From Trema orientale (taxonomy: Eukaryota; Streptophyta; Magnoliopsida; Rosales; Cannabaceae): a stretch of 64,000 nt of DNA. The number at the start of each line of letters is the position of its first letter. Within the stretch, counting starts at the first letter, position 1. Both the position numbers and the translations under genes were made by a program. Location of the stretch: positions 7,867 through 71,866 of the forward strand of contig JXTC01000589.1 of the NCBI GenBank assembly GCA_002914845.1, in the 5' to 3' direction. Positions 34,445-46,861 of the stretch are shown piece by piece. The notes below the pieces were generated by a model that worked only from the letters and a program-made list of their open reading frames with translations, made no database searches and was not told where the DNA came from.

Positions 34445-34640
34445 AATTAAGAGGTAAGAGCACTTGCTACTTAGGATTTTCGATCCTAGATTCGAGTCAC
34501 ACCAGATGTAGGCTTGAAAGCATATTATCCCTAATGGGGCGGGATGGGGTAGGGATTGGGTAGTAAAAGTGGGTATTTTCCTTTAATTTGTAATAAGTGG
34601 AGGTCACTAGTTAAGCCTCACTTTTTTTTTTTTTTTTTAA
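34445..34640 (+). mobile_element. Candidate tRNA-derived SINE
   Basis: An A-box-like phrase (AAGAGGTAAGAGCACTTGC) is followed ~30 bp later by a B-box-like AGATTCGAGTC, and the segment ends in a long T run (34622-34638), as in plant SINEs with poly(T) tails. No clear target duplication, so this is tentative. Confidence 0.4.
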
Positions 34641-35800
34641 AAAAAAGGTTTTTAATAAGTTGGAAATTCTAATAATTAGATAATTAATAATAATTATATT
34701 TGGGTAACTAGGGTACTTATTTGATTTAATTTGATTTTTAATTTTTGAGATCAATTTAGATACTTAATCTGTTTATTGGTATCTTTTCAATAAATATATC
34801 TATACTTTCCATAAAGAATCAATATTCCACGTGGCCAGGGCAAAAATAGAATTGATAACCCCAACATGGTAATGACCTAAAAATGAAATATAATCATATC
34901 GTATTTCTCTTTTCTGATTTCTTAATTATATGAGTCGATAAAGTTTTAGTTTCCTACATGCATAGTAAACACTGAAATAGATGGTAAAGGAAACATTACC
35001 CGATTATATGTCATTCTTGTCGTGATACCTGATTAGAGATTTGAAAACGTAACCTTAATAGTGTCTAGCTAAAGCCCAGCCGACATTTTGTACATTAGAC
35101 TTTTGTTCCAACTAAGATTGAAGTGTAAAATTGTCAAGGCACAATAATGGTATGTGCAAGCAATTGTGGATCAATAATGCAATTTATCCTTTCCCTTAAA
35201 TTTATTAAAAAAATATAGTTTTGCTTGAATATTATGAACATATGATGCATTGACAATTTTGACCAACATATATTCTATTTCTTTTTTTTTTTTTTTTCAA
35301 TTGGATAACAATACCTAATTGTACGTGAATAACTAAAAACATGGTCACATTTTAGTTGCGTGATAAGAAAAATCACTTAAAATAATTTCATCCCAAAAAT
35401 ATATTCCTAAGGGAAAAAGGGACGTAAATATATATTTCACTGTTAAAAAAAAAAAGAAAAGATTTAGATAAGTGGGGAAAAAATCCACGTGGAGTGTTAC
35501 AGTTGGAAATCAGATCAGATGGGACCCAGTGAGTAGGTTGTGAAGACCAAGACCATGATTAGATACTAATGGGTTTGCAGACCCGAAGGGGGAGTTTTTA
35601 GCTATAGCCCCCCACCCCCATGTGATACTTACTGATGACGATAAAGAAAACGAAACCTGGCCTGTTCCATTCATTTTCTTTCACTCTCTCCCCCCACTTG
35701 ATATATATACGCACATATACATATATTTATATACATATCACATGTCTCCCTCCTCCACGCCTCCACGTCCTGTAGAGAATAATATATAGATATACATATA
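34641..35800. other. Intergenic and distal IBR5 promoter
   Basis: Holds T-rich tracts and, near 35490, a CCACGTGGAG phrase with a CACGTG G-box core. No transposon recognised. Confidence 0.4.
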
Positions 35801-35812
35801 TATATATAAATA

Positions 35813-35820
35813 TATAAATA
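35813..35820 (+). promoter_or_regulatory. TATA box of IBR5
   Basis: TATAAATA lies at the end of an AT-dinucleotide stretch and is followed directly by GC-richer DNA, about 370 bp before the IBR5 ATG. Position and context fit a plant core promoter with a long 5' leader. Confidence 0.55.
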
Positions 35821-36191
35821 GGGGGCTCTGAGTCTGATCTCGTGGCTTCGTTACTCGACTGATGTAAGGACAAGGTTTTGAGACCCAAAAGCCAAATCCA
35901 ATAACTCTAACTCACTCAATCTGATCAAAGAAGCTTCGTCGTCACGCCCCATCGGTGTTTCTTCACTCTCTCTTTCTCTTTCTTTCTTTCTTCCCTTTTT
36001 TCGCTTTGTCTAGCACAATCTTCGAAAACCCACTTTTTTCTTTTTTGGCTTACTCTATCGAAACTGTATCTGTATATAGGCTTTGTTTTGTGTTTCATGA
36101 TCTGGGTCTTGCTCGTTTTGTGGATTTGAAGCCTTTTTCGTATCTGGGTCTGAGTCCAAATCCCTATTTATTGAAGAAGAAGAAGAGGGCT

Positions 36192-38089
36192 ATGAGGAAG
36201 AGGGAGAGAGAGAACCCCTGTGCGGTTTGTGGGCACTATCACAAATATGAAGAAGGGGAGGTTTGTGGGATCTGCGGCCATCGGATTCCGGTGTCTTCTG
36301 AGAAAACCTCGATCCAAGTTAGCGCTTTCCCGTCGGAGATCTTGCCGGAATTCCTTTATCTGGGTAGCTATGATAACGCTTCTCGTTCAGAGCTTCTAAA
36401 GACTCAGGGAATCTCTCGTGTTTTAAATGTAAGATTTTGAATCTTTTTTTCAGTCAAGAAAAGGTCTTAATTTATCTTCTTCGTTTGGGGGGTTGTATTT
36501 GTTTATTTAGGTTGTCTTATTATGAGAATGAGTAAACCTTGTCGTGCTAGATGATAGTAGATTTTGCTGTGTGCATGGTTTGATCTGAGATGCGTCTGCT
36601 TAGATATTGGTTTAGAATTCTGCAGTAGGCATTGGAGGTTGTGCTATGGAGTTGATATAATGTATTTAAATTGGTTTTAGCCAGTTAGGAATAATATGGA
36701 GGACTAATTAGTGTGATAGCGGATAGTGTTGAAAAGTAAAGTGCTTTTAGTATTGTGTGATTAAGGAAAAAAAAAAGAATCGTGATTTGATATGATTGTG
36801 TATCATGTTCACCCATGCGGCCACCGTGTCTTGGCCTATTTTGACACAGAATGGGCAACAGATTAAATAAATACATGGGCTGATCTGGGAAAGGCGACAA
36901 GAACATAAATGAGTAACAATAGCACTTACTGTAATTTGGTAACAGGATTTAAGAGTCTTGGGTGGTTAACTCATGTGTAGTTATAAGATAGTAAACATCT
37001 AAAACCGGTGAGGCTGTTTTCGGGTTGCGTATAATATGCTTGAAAATAAATAGGCAGTAGGGTCAGGCTTGTCGAGGCTTGTTGGTTAACGAGATGATAA
37101 GTTGTATGCATGTTCTGGGGATCTAAGCACAACTGCACAAGAAGAAGATTATCAATTGAAAGTTGAGACCGAAAGGAAATACTTGTGGCTTATTGATTAA
37201 AGATATCATCCTGCCTAGAGCTATATAATACAAATCCTATATTAATATTATTCAAGCTCAAGTAGTTGCGGCAATGTCCAAACATATATTTGATTAGTAT
37301 AAGAACCAATTGATGTTCAATGAAGGTTGCTAGTTTGATTACTATGATATATTTTGAGAGAAGCAATAATGTTCATTAAAATTCTGCTTTAGTAGCTTCT
37401 AGGGTCGTCGACATTCATTAAGTTCGGCCTAATATTTTTTGCTTTTTTTCGGTTTCGATTCACAAAATCTAACCAATAAATATTAACTATCCAGTTTCAC
37501 TCAGGTAAATGCCAGATTTTGGTGAGTGCTTTGTGTCACACATAAATTAATTGTATGAAAAATACATTCTTTCATTTACAATTTGTAATGGTTTCTTACA
37601 GATACGTTATTCGTGCTTCTAATCTAATCTACATAATACAGGTGAAGGTGTTGCGTTTATTATTAAGGATGTGAAACATTAAAAGAGAGAATCTTTAACT
37701 GATGATGAATTTGTTGCTAGTAGATATATGATGCAAAGTCAGCATGTATTTATTTTCTAATCTGTCATATACACTACCTGTTCACTTTCTTTGCCTTACA
37801 GTTAGCATTTATGACAATTGTGGAGTTGAAGTTGGGAGACAAACATTCTAAGGGACAATAAAATACGTTGAAAGATCTTAGTTAAAAAATGTGCAAATTG
37901 TGTTGATATATATTTTTTTTTCATGGGAATTTCTTTTCTATTCATTTATGATTCCCCCTGTGATTGTCTTGTTTGGCTTTGCAGCTTTATGCTTTCCTTA
38001 TACATGCATATCCAAGTACACAGGACCTTTCTTCTCACTGCATTCTGTTAAGATGCTGTCCTCTTTGAATGTGATGCATGCCCCTTTGA

Positions 38090-38140
<51 letters not shown>

Positions 38141-41100
38141 TCTGTTTGTGTATTTGGTTTTAATCTAATCATGTCAAGGAAATGCATTCATCATTGGATC
38201 TCATCCATTATGCACACAGTATGTTTCCTTTGTTATTGATATTTGGATTTATATTATTGTTCTGTGTACTGATTTTCTTATGCGCATGAAATGTTGAGAC
38301 AGTTGAGATAGTTTATCAAACACTGGATAACATTCGTCGTACTTGTTTTTCTTTATATGCAGACTGTACCTGCTTGTCAAAATCTCTACAAGAATTCTTT
38401 CACTTATCACTGCCTCCAAGATGAAAAAACTTTACAATTTGATGATGCAAACCAGTTTTTAGGTCTGTATCTTCTCTTTATGCTTATTCATTTTCATAAA
38501 TATTTCTTTCCCTTTTCTCTTTGTGATTCTGAGTTTGTGAGGCAATGCTCTCTTGGACTTCTTTGGATATTATATGATTCACAGGATTAAATATCAAAGA
38601 ATTACTTATAAAATATGGTGAGGATATGAGTCTTAAAGTACAAGTACCTAGATTTTTGCAAGATTCATGGTTATTTTATGTGTCAAAATGTGTCAGTGAG
38701 ATCGGACTGACAATTATAATTCCTTTTGTTGTTTGATATATGACCTAATTAGATGCATACATTTTTGATGTCACTAACCAGTGGTTTCATTTGGGTAACT
38801 TTCTCTATCCTCCTGATCTAGTTTAGGCCCACAAGTTGAAGTTACTGAATTTTGACTTGTTGGTTCCAATTGAAAAATAATATCACGGTGAAACAAAATT
38901 CTTTCATTGGATGGCACTCATGACAGAATACATTTGAGAGGCCTAGCACCAATGCCACGATGATTTCTCTCGAGCAGTTAAACAGGCTTTTCTCTTGCAT
39001 CTATTGTGATGAAGATGACCATACTGGATGGTTTATTAACTAACAAGTCCCACAATTTTCACCTCTTCGACAAGTTCTAAGTGGCCAACTGTTCGAAGTT
39101 TGCTGTTACAGTCAGTCACCTCTCACTGGTTTTGTGTAGTTGCAATGCAAAGATCCTTTCTTTTCCTTATTGACTTCTTAATTTTTCTTCTTGTGTCTTC
39201 CAATTTAACATGTTTGTTCTGACATTATACTTGTGTTAAGCTTCTGTGTGCGGCTTGGACAAATGGTAATTACTAATTAGTATAGGAAGCTTGGAATAAG
39301 ACCAGAAGAAGCTAAATGCACTAATTATACTTGACAAAGAAGTGGAGTGAGCCTGGCTAAATGAAATTGTTGTCTGTGATTAGTAATTTACAGTTTATTG
39401 TTTACAAAAATTCCGAATAACTTTAAGAAAGGGTGATTAATATTTGAGATCGACCCATAACAAGTGATAACACTAAGTGGTTAATGTGCTTGTAAAATTT
39501 TATTAACTATTCTTAGCTTGAATGTAGTCTACTTTAAAATTTTTATTTGTACTGCTTTTTGTACTCTCCTACTTATCAGAGTGCAATAATCCTTGTTTTT
39601 GCAGAGCAATGTGAAAAGGATAAGGCACGTGTTCTAGTCCACTGTATGTCGGGTAGAAATAGGTAACTTATTATTATAAAATCGCCCTTACTATTCATTT
39701 TTCTCTCAATTTTGTGAGTTCTGACCGTTTGTGGTGTATAACCTGAGTGGATGCATCATATACCCATACGTTGGCTGTAGAGCCCCATAAAGTAGGGCAT
39801 TCTATAAAACACATTGTGGATATTCTTGGGTCAAAATGCTATTTGCAAGTACTATCTTTCAAACAGGAGATGCATCTTTGTTCTGACAGGTCGCCAGCTG
39901 TTGTAATGGCATACTTAATGAAATCCAGAGGATGGAGGCTAGCTCCCAGTTATCAATGGGTGAAAGAACGGAGACCATCTGTTCAGTTAACCGAAGGTAT
40001 GCACGTGCCATTGGTCAATCCCTTTTAACTTTTCCAAAAATGCGCATTTGAATGCATAGTTCATCTATTATATTGTTTGATATAGGAACCTCATCATCAA
40101 GCCAACTCGAATACTTGTCTTTGCATTTAAAACTGTAGATATAAGTGGATGTCAATGGTAAAAACTTGATGATTGTGAATTGAAACACTTGCTAAAAGTT
40201 GATGAACCTTTTGGAGTTAGTAGTTGTTTTCTTCCCAACTAGCTACAAAAAGAGGATAAAAATATTTAATGTGGTTGTGATGGGTAGAAAATTATATTCT
40301 TCAAAATTTTGTATCATGTTTGCTTCAGAAAATTCTCTCTATTTCCTGTGAAGGGAAGGGGCTGGATCTGCACGAGGGTTGACTACATTTTTCCGTCACT
40401 GATATTGTTTGGGTCTTGATTGCATTTAGTAATTTCTTTCTCTTTTCTTCTTTTCATATCTTGTAATATCATCAGAGGGGAAACAGAACCATCAGTTGTA
40501 CTGAAGTTTTTTTCTTGTTTGCTGAATGACATCGTTTTGCAAAAGATATTAAGACTGTGTACTAATAAATTATCAAGTCTATCTATTTGGGAAAGATACG
40601 CATCTTTTTGCACTAAAACATTTTAACATTTCCTTATCCTGCTTTTGCCTTCACTTCCACCAGTTTAAGTTTTTACTTATCATTGGAAGATTGAGAAGTC
40701 CGTGCTTTTTCTGTCTCAAACTGGTTTTAAGTGTATCTCTTGTTCTTGATTAATTTGCTAGCTTGTGCTAATGAGAGAATATTAGCAAGGGCTATGAATT
40801 TCTTGGTGTCTAACAGTCTATGGCTCTTCCCTGATCTCATTTCTCCCTATGGTTATACAGCTGTCTCCCAGCAATTGCAGGAGTATGAGCAGAAGATTTT
40901 TGGATCAGTTGATAGTAGCAACCCAATTCAACAGGTTTTCCTGCCTGCAGCTGCACCTTTGTTCAACATAGGTTTCCCAAAGATTAATGATCCAGTCCCT
41001 GTCCCTACTTTCAACACCGTCAGTGCTCCCTCCATTTTTGAACGCTCTCCTTTAAATATACCCCCACAGGAGTTTACATTCGGAGCAATCCCGAGTCAAA

Positions 41101-41177
41101 AAGATATCTCAGGAGGCCCTGTCATTGCAAATCCACCAAGTTCAAATGCTAGTGATATTCAAATGGATAGTTCTTGA
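36192..41177 (+). CDS. IBR5: Dual-specificity phosphatase IBR5 (INDOLE-3-BUTYRIC ACID RESPONSE 5)
   Basis: In Arabidopsis this MAP-kinase phosphatase acts in auxin and ABA responses and dephosphorylates MPK12. Exons: 36192-36428, 38363-38462, 39605-39662, 39890-39996, 40861-41177; all introns are GT-AG. The 272-aa product starts MRKRERENPC and has two CxxC pairs in a zinc-ribbon-like N-terminus (C10/C13, C25/C28). The phosphatase domain begins near 47 (AFPSEILPEFLYLGSYDNAS) and carries the catalytic loop HCMSGRNRSPAVV, with Cys126 and Arg132. The C-terminal tail is Pro- and Ser-rich and includes the family phrase IPPQEFTFGA. Start choice: 36192 is the first in-frame ATG. The frame stays open for 237 nt upstream (from a GTG), but contains no ATG. 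Confidence 0.96.
38092..38140 (+). repeat. (TA)n(CA)n microsatellite in IBR5 intron 1
   Basis: Compound dinucleotide run: TA units to 38120, then about ten CA units. Confidence 0.95.
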
Positions 41178-42691
41178 TTTTTTTGGTCTTTCGAATACTT
41201 CTTGAATATAAAGCATTGGTCAAAAGTTTAAAGTCCTGACTTGGATGAGTTGTATGGATTTGAATGTAAAGTGGGAGTGACTGCTCAAACCTTTTGGTTT
41301 GTAAGGTTTGATGTAGTATAAAGCCACAGGTGCTTCATCGTCTCTCATCGTCGGTTTACAAGGGCAACAATTTTTTATTGACTCTTGTGCTTATACAAAG
41401 TAATTTCGTACTAAAGAACTTTTGTTTCTGTTTCAGTCAATAATTTATATTTTTTTAATTTTTTGATCCACCATTTGGTCCAAGTTTATAACCTTTCTCA
41501 TACAACTTGCTTCTTCTTATTTTAGTCTTTTGGTGTAACTTTCTTCGCACTAGCCCCCTAGTCCCAGTACCAGTAAACATGTTGTGTCCAATTGCCTCCC
41601 ACATGTTGGAACGTCTCGTTTTGCCAAGAGATTAGGGTAATTTTCCCGTGAACGGTCGGATCCACGAAGGGGCTAGGGGTAAGAGAGCATTATAATGTAC
41701 CATTTCATAATGAACGGTAATGGAATATGAATAAAGGAATTATTTTTCATATACTTAGAGATTTAAGAAACAATTTTTCCTTCGTAATGGACCCTACAAA
41801 TTTAGGAATAACTGAGTATGAATAACGGACGGATTAGGAATAACCTACAAATTTAGGAATAATTGATTATGAATAACGGATGGATTAGGAATAACCGATT
41901 ACGGATTGTTTCCCCTTTCCATTCATTCATGTATTTACAAATTTAGAAAAAAAAAAATTGAAATATCCCTCGCACACTTAAACTAGGAAGTGATAACTCA
42001 AATTCGAATAATTCTCATTCCTCTTCAAAACATTTCATTACACTACATTTTAAACCTTTTCTCAACTTATGATTCATGTCATTACATTGCATTACAAATT
42101 AGTAAAGACATTAGTAAACATGTCCTCAATGTTATAATCATCTGTACAACAAAATACACGCGTTGTGAGGGGCTTCTGTTACTATTGGTCGGGTCTAAAT
42201 TGTAATAGAATATGATTAAAGTCAACAGTTCACAAACATTTACATGGAACCCCCAATTAATTGTCTATTACACTGAATTGTTATCATTGTATAGATATAA
42301 TACAAATACAATTTGTCTATTACACTGGCCGTAAAACAGCCGAAGTTGTTACAAACTAGCACAAAGCAATGAACTCGAAAACGCACGCAAAGCAATTTGC
42401 AATTAAACATCCATTTGAAGCTAGCACATTATCGTGTGGTGCATAGACTTGGAGACGATTATAAATCAATTACACTTCAAGCTATAATGTGCACTTGGCA
42501 GCAGTTCTGGCATCTGACACGACCCCTTATATTCAATAATAATGTTCTTGCTTACATGTTCATATAACAAATGTACAGTCACGTATTTATTCCCTGATGA
42601 GACACTGCATAACTTGCTATTGTGAACATTTGATCCCCTGCTCCGAAATTTACTTCAATCTGATTTTGCACCTCTCAATATTTCTGGGAGA
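41178..42691. other. Convergent intergenic region between IBR5 and the WLM protease
   Basis: Holds the 3' UTRs of two convergent genes. A 48-bp unit (ACAAATTTAGGAATAACTGA ... GGATTAGGAATAAC) is tandemly duplicated at 41797-41895. No further gene seen. Confidence 0.6.
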
Positions 42692-45600
42692 CTAGCATGT
42701 AGTATATGGCTCAAGGCAGGACTTGGCAAGCCACAATAACCCTGGATCGTTTCTCTTCAACACTAGGTGAGTTTCTGTCTTTCCCATTTCGTCTGACACA
42801 AGACCTTCATTGAAGCCAACCAATACCAAAAATTCTATAGCAGCTGAAGTCACCATATTGAAAAAATGTTAATAGCTGTAATAATAGCACAAGAACAAGA
42901 GGAGCTCACAACAAGACCCGTTCTAAAACCAAAATGAGTGGAATACCGCACTTTGAAAGCCTGATAAACAATATATTAGCACTTGCTAAAGTGGAAACCA
43001 TACATGATAGAAAATACGAACCTCTGTAGTTTGCAATATTCCTTTTAATTGTTGGATTAGCCTGCAATGAATCGTCCATTATTCATCAGGATAACTTATA
43101 ATGAAACACCTCACGAATCAAAATCAAATCTCATGAAAATGTAAACTGGGGTATAATTCTTGTACCTTACGCAGTCGTCTGAATTTCATCTCATCGGGGT
43201 GTTCAATCACATTGCTGCCAGCAGATAACAGCATTAGTAGGACTTCCATCATAAATGTGTAACTATACATGATAAGCTTTGATCTAGAAAATCTGAGCTA
43301 GAAGAGTCACCTTATTATCTTTATTAGAGTTTGGAATACTACAGTACCCTGTGCCAGACCAACCTCAGCTCGCAGCTCCTCAATGGCCTTCTGCAAACGA
43401 CCACAAAGAACTGCAACAGGGTCTTGAATTCTTTGTAATTCTAAATCATCTGGATCAGGTTCGTCAATTTGCATTCTGGACAATTCCACAGGGTGGACCA
43501 AATTATCATCAGGATCAGGTTCTGTGCGCACAATTCCATCTTCCTGAGACTCACGAGGATCAGCTTTTCTATAATCCTTGTCTAGACTAGATTGATCATT
43601 GATTGTTCCACTCATTAAAGAATTATCGCCATCAGGTTTCATGGCGCTTCCATGTTCCAAATTGTCCCTCTTTGCTTCCAAATCATCAGGATCAGGTTCA
43701 CTGATATTCTTCTGCGCAAAAATCTTGCCTTCAAGAATCCCCATCTCCTCAGAGTGAAAAGTTTCAGGTTCAGCTACAACACAATGGTTCAAACTAGCTT
43801 CTAAATCATCAGGATCGGGTTCTTCACAAGACCTTATAGTTTCCAACTTACTGTTAGTTATTGGTGCAAGTTGAGTTGTCTCAGGGTCAAGTAACTTTGG
43901 TACATGTACGCCTCTGCTTCCAGGAAATCCTGAGTGAAAAGGTTCAGATATCCTAGTTTCTTCTCCCCGAGACTCATCAGGATCGGGCTCAAACTTGTTC
44001 TGAAAGCCAGAATGGTCGTCCGGATCAGGTTCCTGATATGTTATCGAATGAACCTCATTAAAACTGTCAGCATTCGATTCTTCTTCTACCTCAATATTCA
44101 TATGAGTGGGTTCTTCATGAGCCTGCAAGCCAGAATCATCAGGGTCTGGCTCTTCATGGGCTTCAGATATTCCCGAACTATTGGCGGAAACATTTGCCAT
44201 ACGGCGATGAGCAGCAAGCACCGAAGCCACACGAGCACTTTCCAACTGATCTGACACAGTTCCTCCAAGCTTTTGGGAAAAATGACTACCTTCTCCAACA
44301 TGGAACTCTTCTTCTTCAAAATGATCCGTACGCCTTGCTCCACTCAAGGTGTGACTTCTAGATCTTGTCCAATCTAAACTAGCGGCTTCTTGGTTAAGCT
44401 ACAAAACGATGAGGGTAAAATTTAATAGAGCATCTACAATGATGCCTAATGATCGGAAATTTAAAGCATTTGACATGCCCCAAGACAATACTGTACATCA
44501 AACATTGTTACCTGCTTATTCAGGGCAAAAAAGTTTGCATCATGTTCGGAGTATACCATGTGAGCCTGAAATAAGATGACAACAGTTAAGCTTCCTTATT
44601 TTGTTATTCCACAGAAGCACAAGATCATGAATAGACAGCATGACCCTTTTGTCTGCATGTACCAGGACACATGCATTCCAAAGGCATGCTCACACCTTGG
44701 TTGACTAGATTAAGATTACAAGTTCTTCTTTATATGTGAGTTTATGCGTACACAAAATGAGCTTACAAGTTCATGCAGAAGAGTTTTCTTGATACTCTCA
44801 TATTTTCTAAAACCCTTCAGATCATCAGTTCGAAGACGTAGAGATATCTCCTCTCCATGATTCTGCAGCAGCAAATCAACATGGACCCAAAAATAAAGAA
44901 ACTTACAACATAATTTTGATTATTAATTATTGATGCTAGTGATGATTTTACCTTGTTAAACCCAAGAATGCATTTTGGACTTACACCCACATAACCAACA
45001 GGGGCCATCTCAGTCATAATTCCCACACGCCAGCGATGCTTTTAAGAAAAATGAAAAGATTTTGCAGCAGATCAATATTCAGCAGAGAACAGTTTAGATA
45101 AAATAGTACAGTGAAAAGGACAGGGGTAGAGAAGCATCTGAATGTACCTTGTTCATGATGGCAACAATTCCAGGATCTGCAGCAAGCATGTGCATTCTTT
45201 TTAATGCCTCTGATCCAGGAGGGTTCAACTGTAGACACGCAACAACCAACTTAGCAGAAAAACATTGCAGAAATGGGTCACTTGATTTTCTTCCTTTTTC
45301 CTTCCCATAACGAGACCCTTGTCACAAAAGGGAACACGAAGTACCAAACATAACTCGAAAGAAGAAAGAGTTACAACACTTCATCTATGGATGCAAATTT
45401 TGGAAAAAGGATCCAGAACGACACAAACTTGGATTGCTTTAAAGAAATTAAATATTTTAACCACACTAAAAGTAGTGCAAGTTAACAAATTATTCGATGT
45501 CCAGAAAACATTAGGAGACATTAAAAAGCCTAGATATTAACAAAATCATTAAGACTTTAACTAACCATATCTATCTATCTACATATATATATATATGTGT

Positions 45601-46855
45601 GTGTATATATATATAGAAGCCAGGTTTCTTAATCTTTGTAAACTAATTAGCAGTTGTGAAATGTCCTAAACTGAACAGAACTACTAATGCAGCAGCAGGT
45701 TACACTGGCTATGGCCACACAGTTTTCTATCTGTTTCTAACCTTCGTATGCAAACTTTTCCATTATTTTTTGTGCAAAAGTCCATATAGCTCTCAGCTAT
45801 AGAGAAAGAAAAGCCGGGTAATTTGTTCAAGAACAAGAGTTTGTCCCTTTATGTGTCTTATTCTCTCCCTTACCTTCTAATGGGAAGCTATTATAACCTG
45901 ATAAAACTATCTAAATATATAACCTGGAAGCAAGGGAATTCAAAAGTACCTCTATTCCTGGAAGTTGAAGTGTGCGAAAATCACAAAAGATATAAGGTCC
46001 TTGAGGAAGTTGCAGAGAGAAGTGAGGCGTATTTGATAAACGCTGCCTCAGTCTCTTTTCCTCTTCATCAAATCCAGCTATCCTCGAGTTTAGCTTTGTA
46101 CCTTCTAGAACTTCATCAACCTCATTCTCAGACACACCCATCATTCTAATGGGCTTTCCCTGAAAATGAGAACACACTATCAGTCTTTATGCAATACTTG
46201 ATGACAGTTCTTCCACAGTAATTTCTTTTCAAATATGCCTAAAAAAAAAGGGAAGAAGAAGTGAAAACCAACTACGCAAATTCAACTAAAATCCTTCATC
46301 CTGCAACAAATCTCCTATTATACATTTTCCGAAGGCACTAAAGCGTGGACAATCAAATAGTATATGAACAAACAAAGAAACACGATTGACCACTCACATC
46401 AGATATAAGAAACGCCACATTTAAGTATCTCCCATATGAATTGTGGTTCTTTCTAAACCCTGAATCTCACTATTCCTGTGTCATATTTTATCATGTCCCA
46501 AGCACAAGATTAAAAAAAATCTTCCAGACTATCTATGATGGTTTGAGTATAATTTGGAATCATCATGTGGAAAACTGTCCTTCAAAGTACAGATAATACT
46601 AAATAACGATACCTCAGTAATAGAAGTTTCTTCTAAACTCAAGCGCTCGTGCTCCTCTGAGAATGGAGTCAGCAATTTTGAGCTTTTGTTTAAGAACTGT
46701 GGAACGATGAACCGCATAGTATCTGCTTTCACATGAGTTAACTTTTGCAGTTCATCTCCAAGCTCCTTGAGAGTAGCAGTTGGATCCATCTGTACAGTAA
46801 ATTTCCTTCCCCTCCATATGACTGAAACATTGTGTATGCTTTGAGGATCCTCCAT
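42692..46855 (-). CDS. Ubiquitin-like/WLM/PUB-domain metalloprotease (Wss1-type)
   Basis: Coding exons: 46855-46613, 46159-45950, 45228-45148, 45038-44952, 44862-44767, 44565-44512, 44398-43311, 43214-43166, 43061-43022, 42843-42692; 699 aa. A ubiquitin-like fold occupies residues ~9-80. The WLM domain (~140-300) carries the zinc site HELAHMVYSEHD (His237, Glu238, His241, third ligand His247 or Asp248), split by an intron after HEL. Residues ~335-575 are acidic and hold seven EPDPDD/E motifs. A PUB domain (~585-696, with IIEHPDEMKFRRLRK-like core and NIANYRAAIEFL) ends the protein; PUB domains bind p97/CDC48. Wss1/SPRTN-type proteases cut DNA-protein crosslinks. The layout fits Arabidopsis WSS1B (At5g35690, from memory); I am sure of the family, less of the orthology. 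Confidence 0.92.
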
Positions 46856-46861
46856 GTTATT

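Noticed and set aside
37891-38163. 90-codon frame in IBR5 intron 1
   Set aside because: Intronic; ends in microsatellite-encoded Ile-Tyr and Thr-His repeats.
43351-44343. Frames overlapping the large exon of the WLM protease on both strands
   Set aside because: Shadows of the EPDPDD-encoding exon; no splice or domain support.
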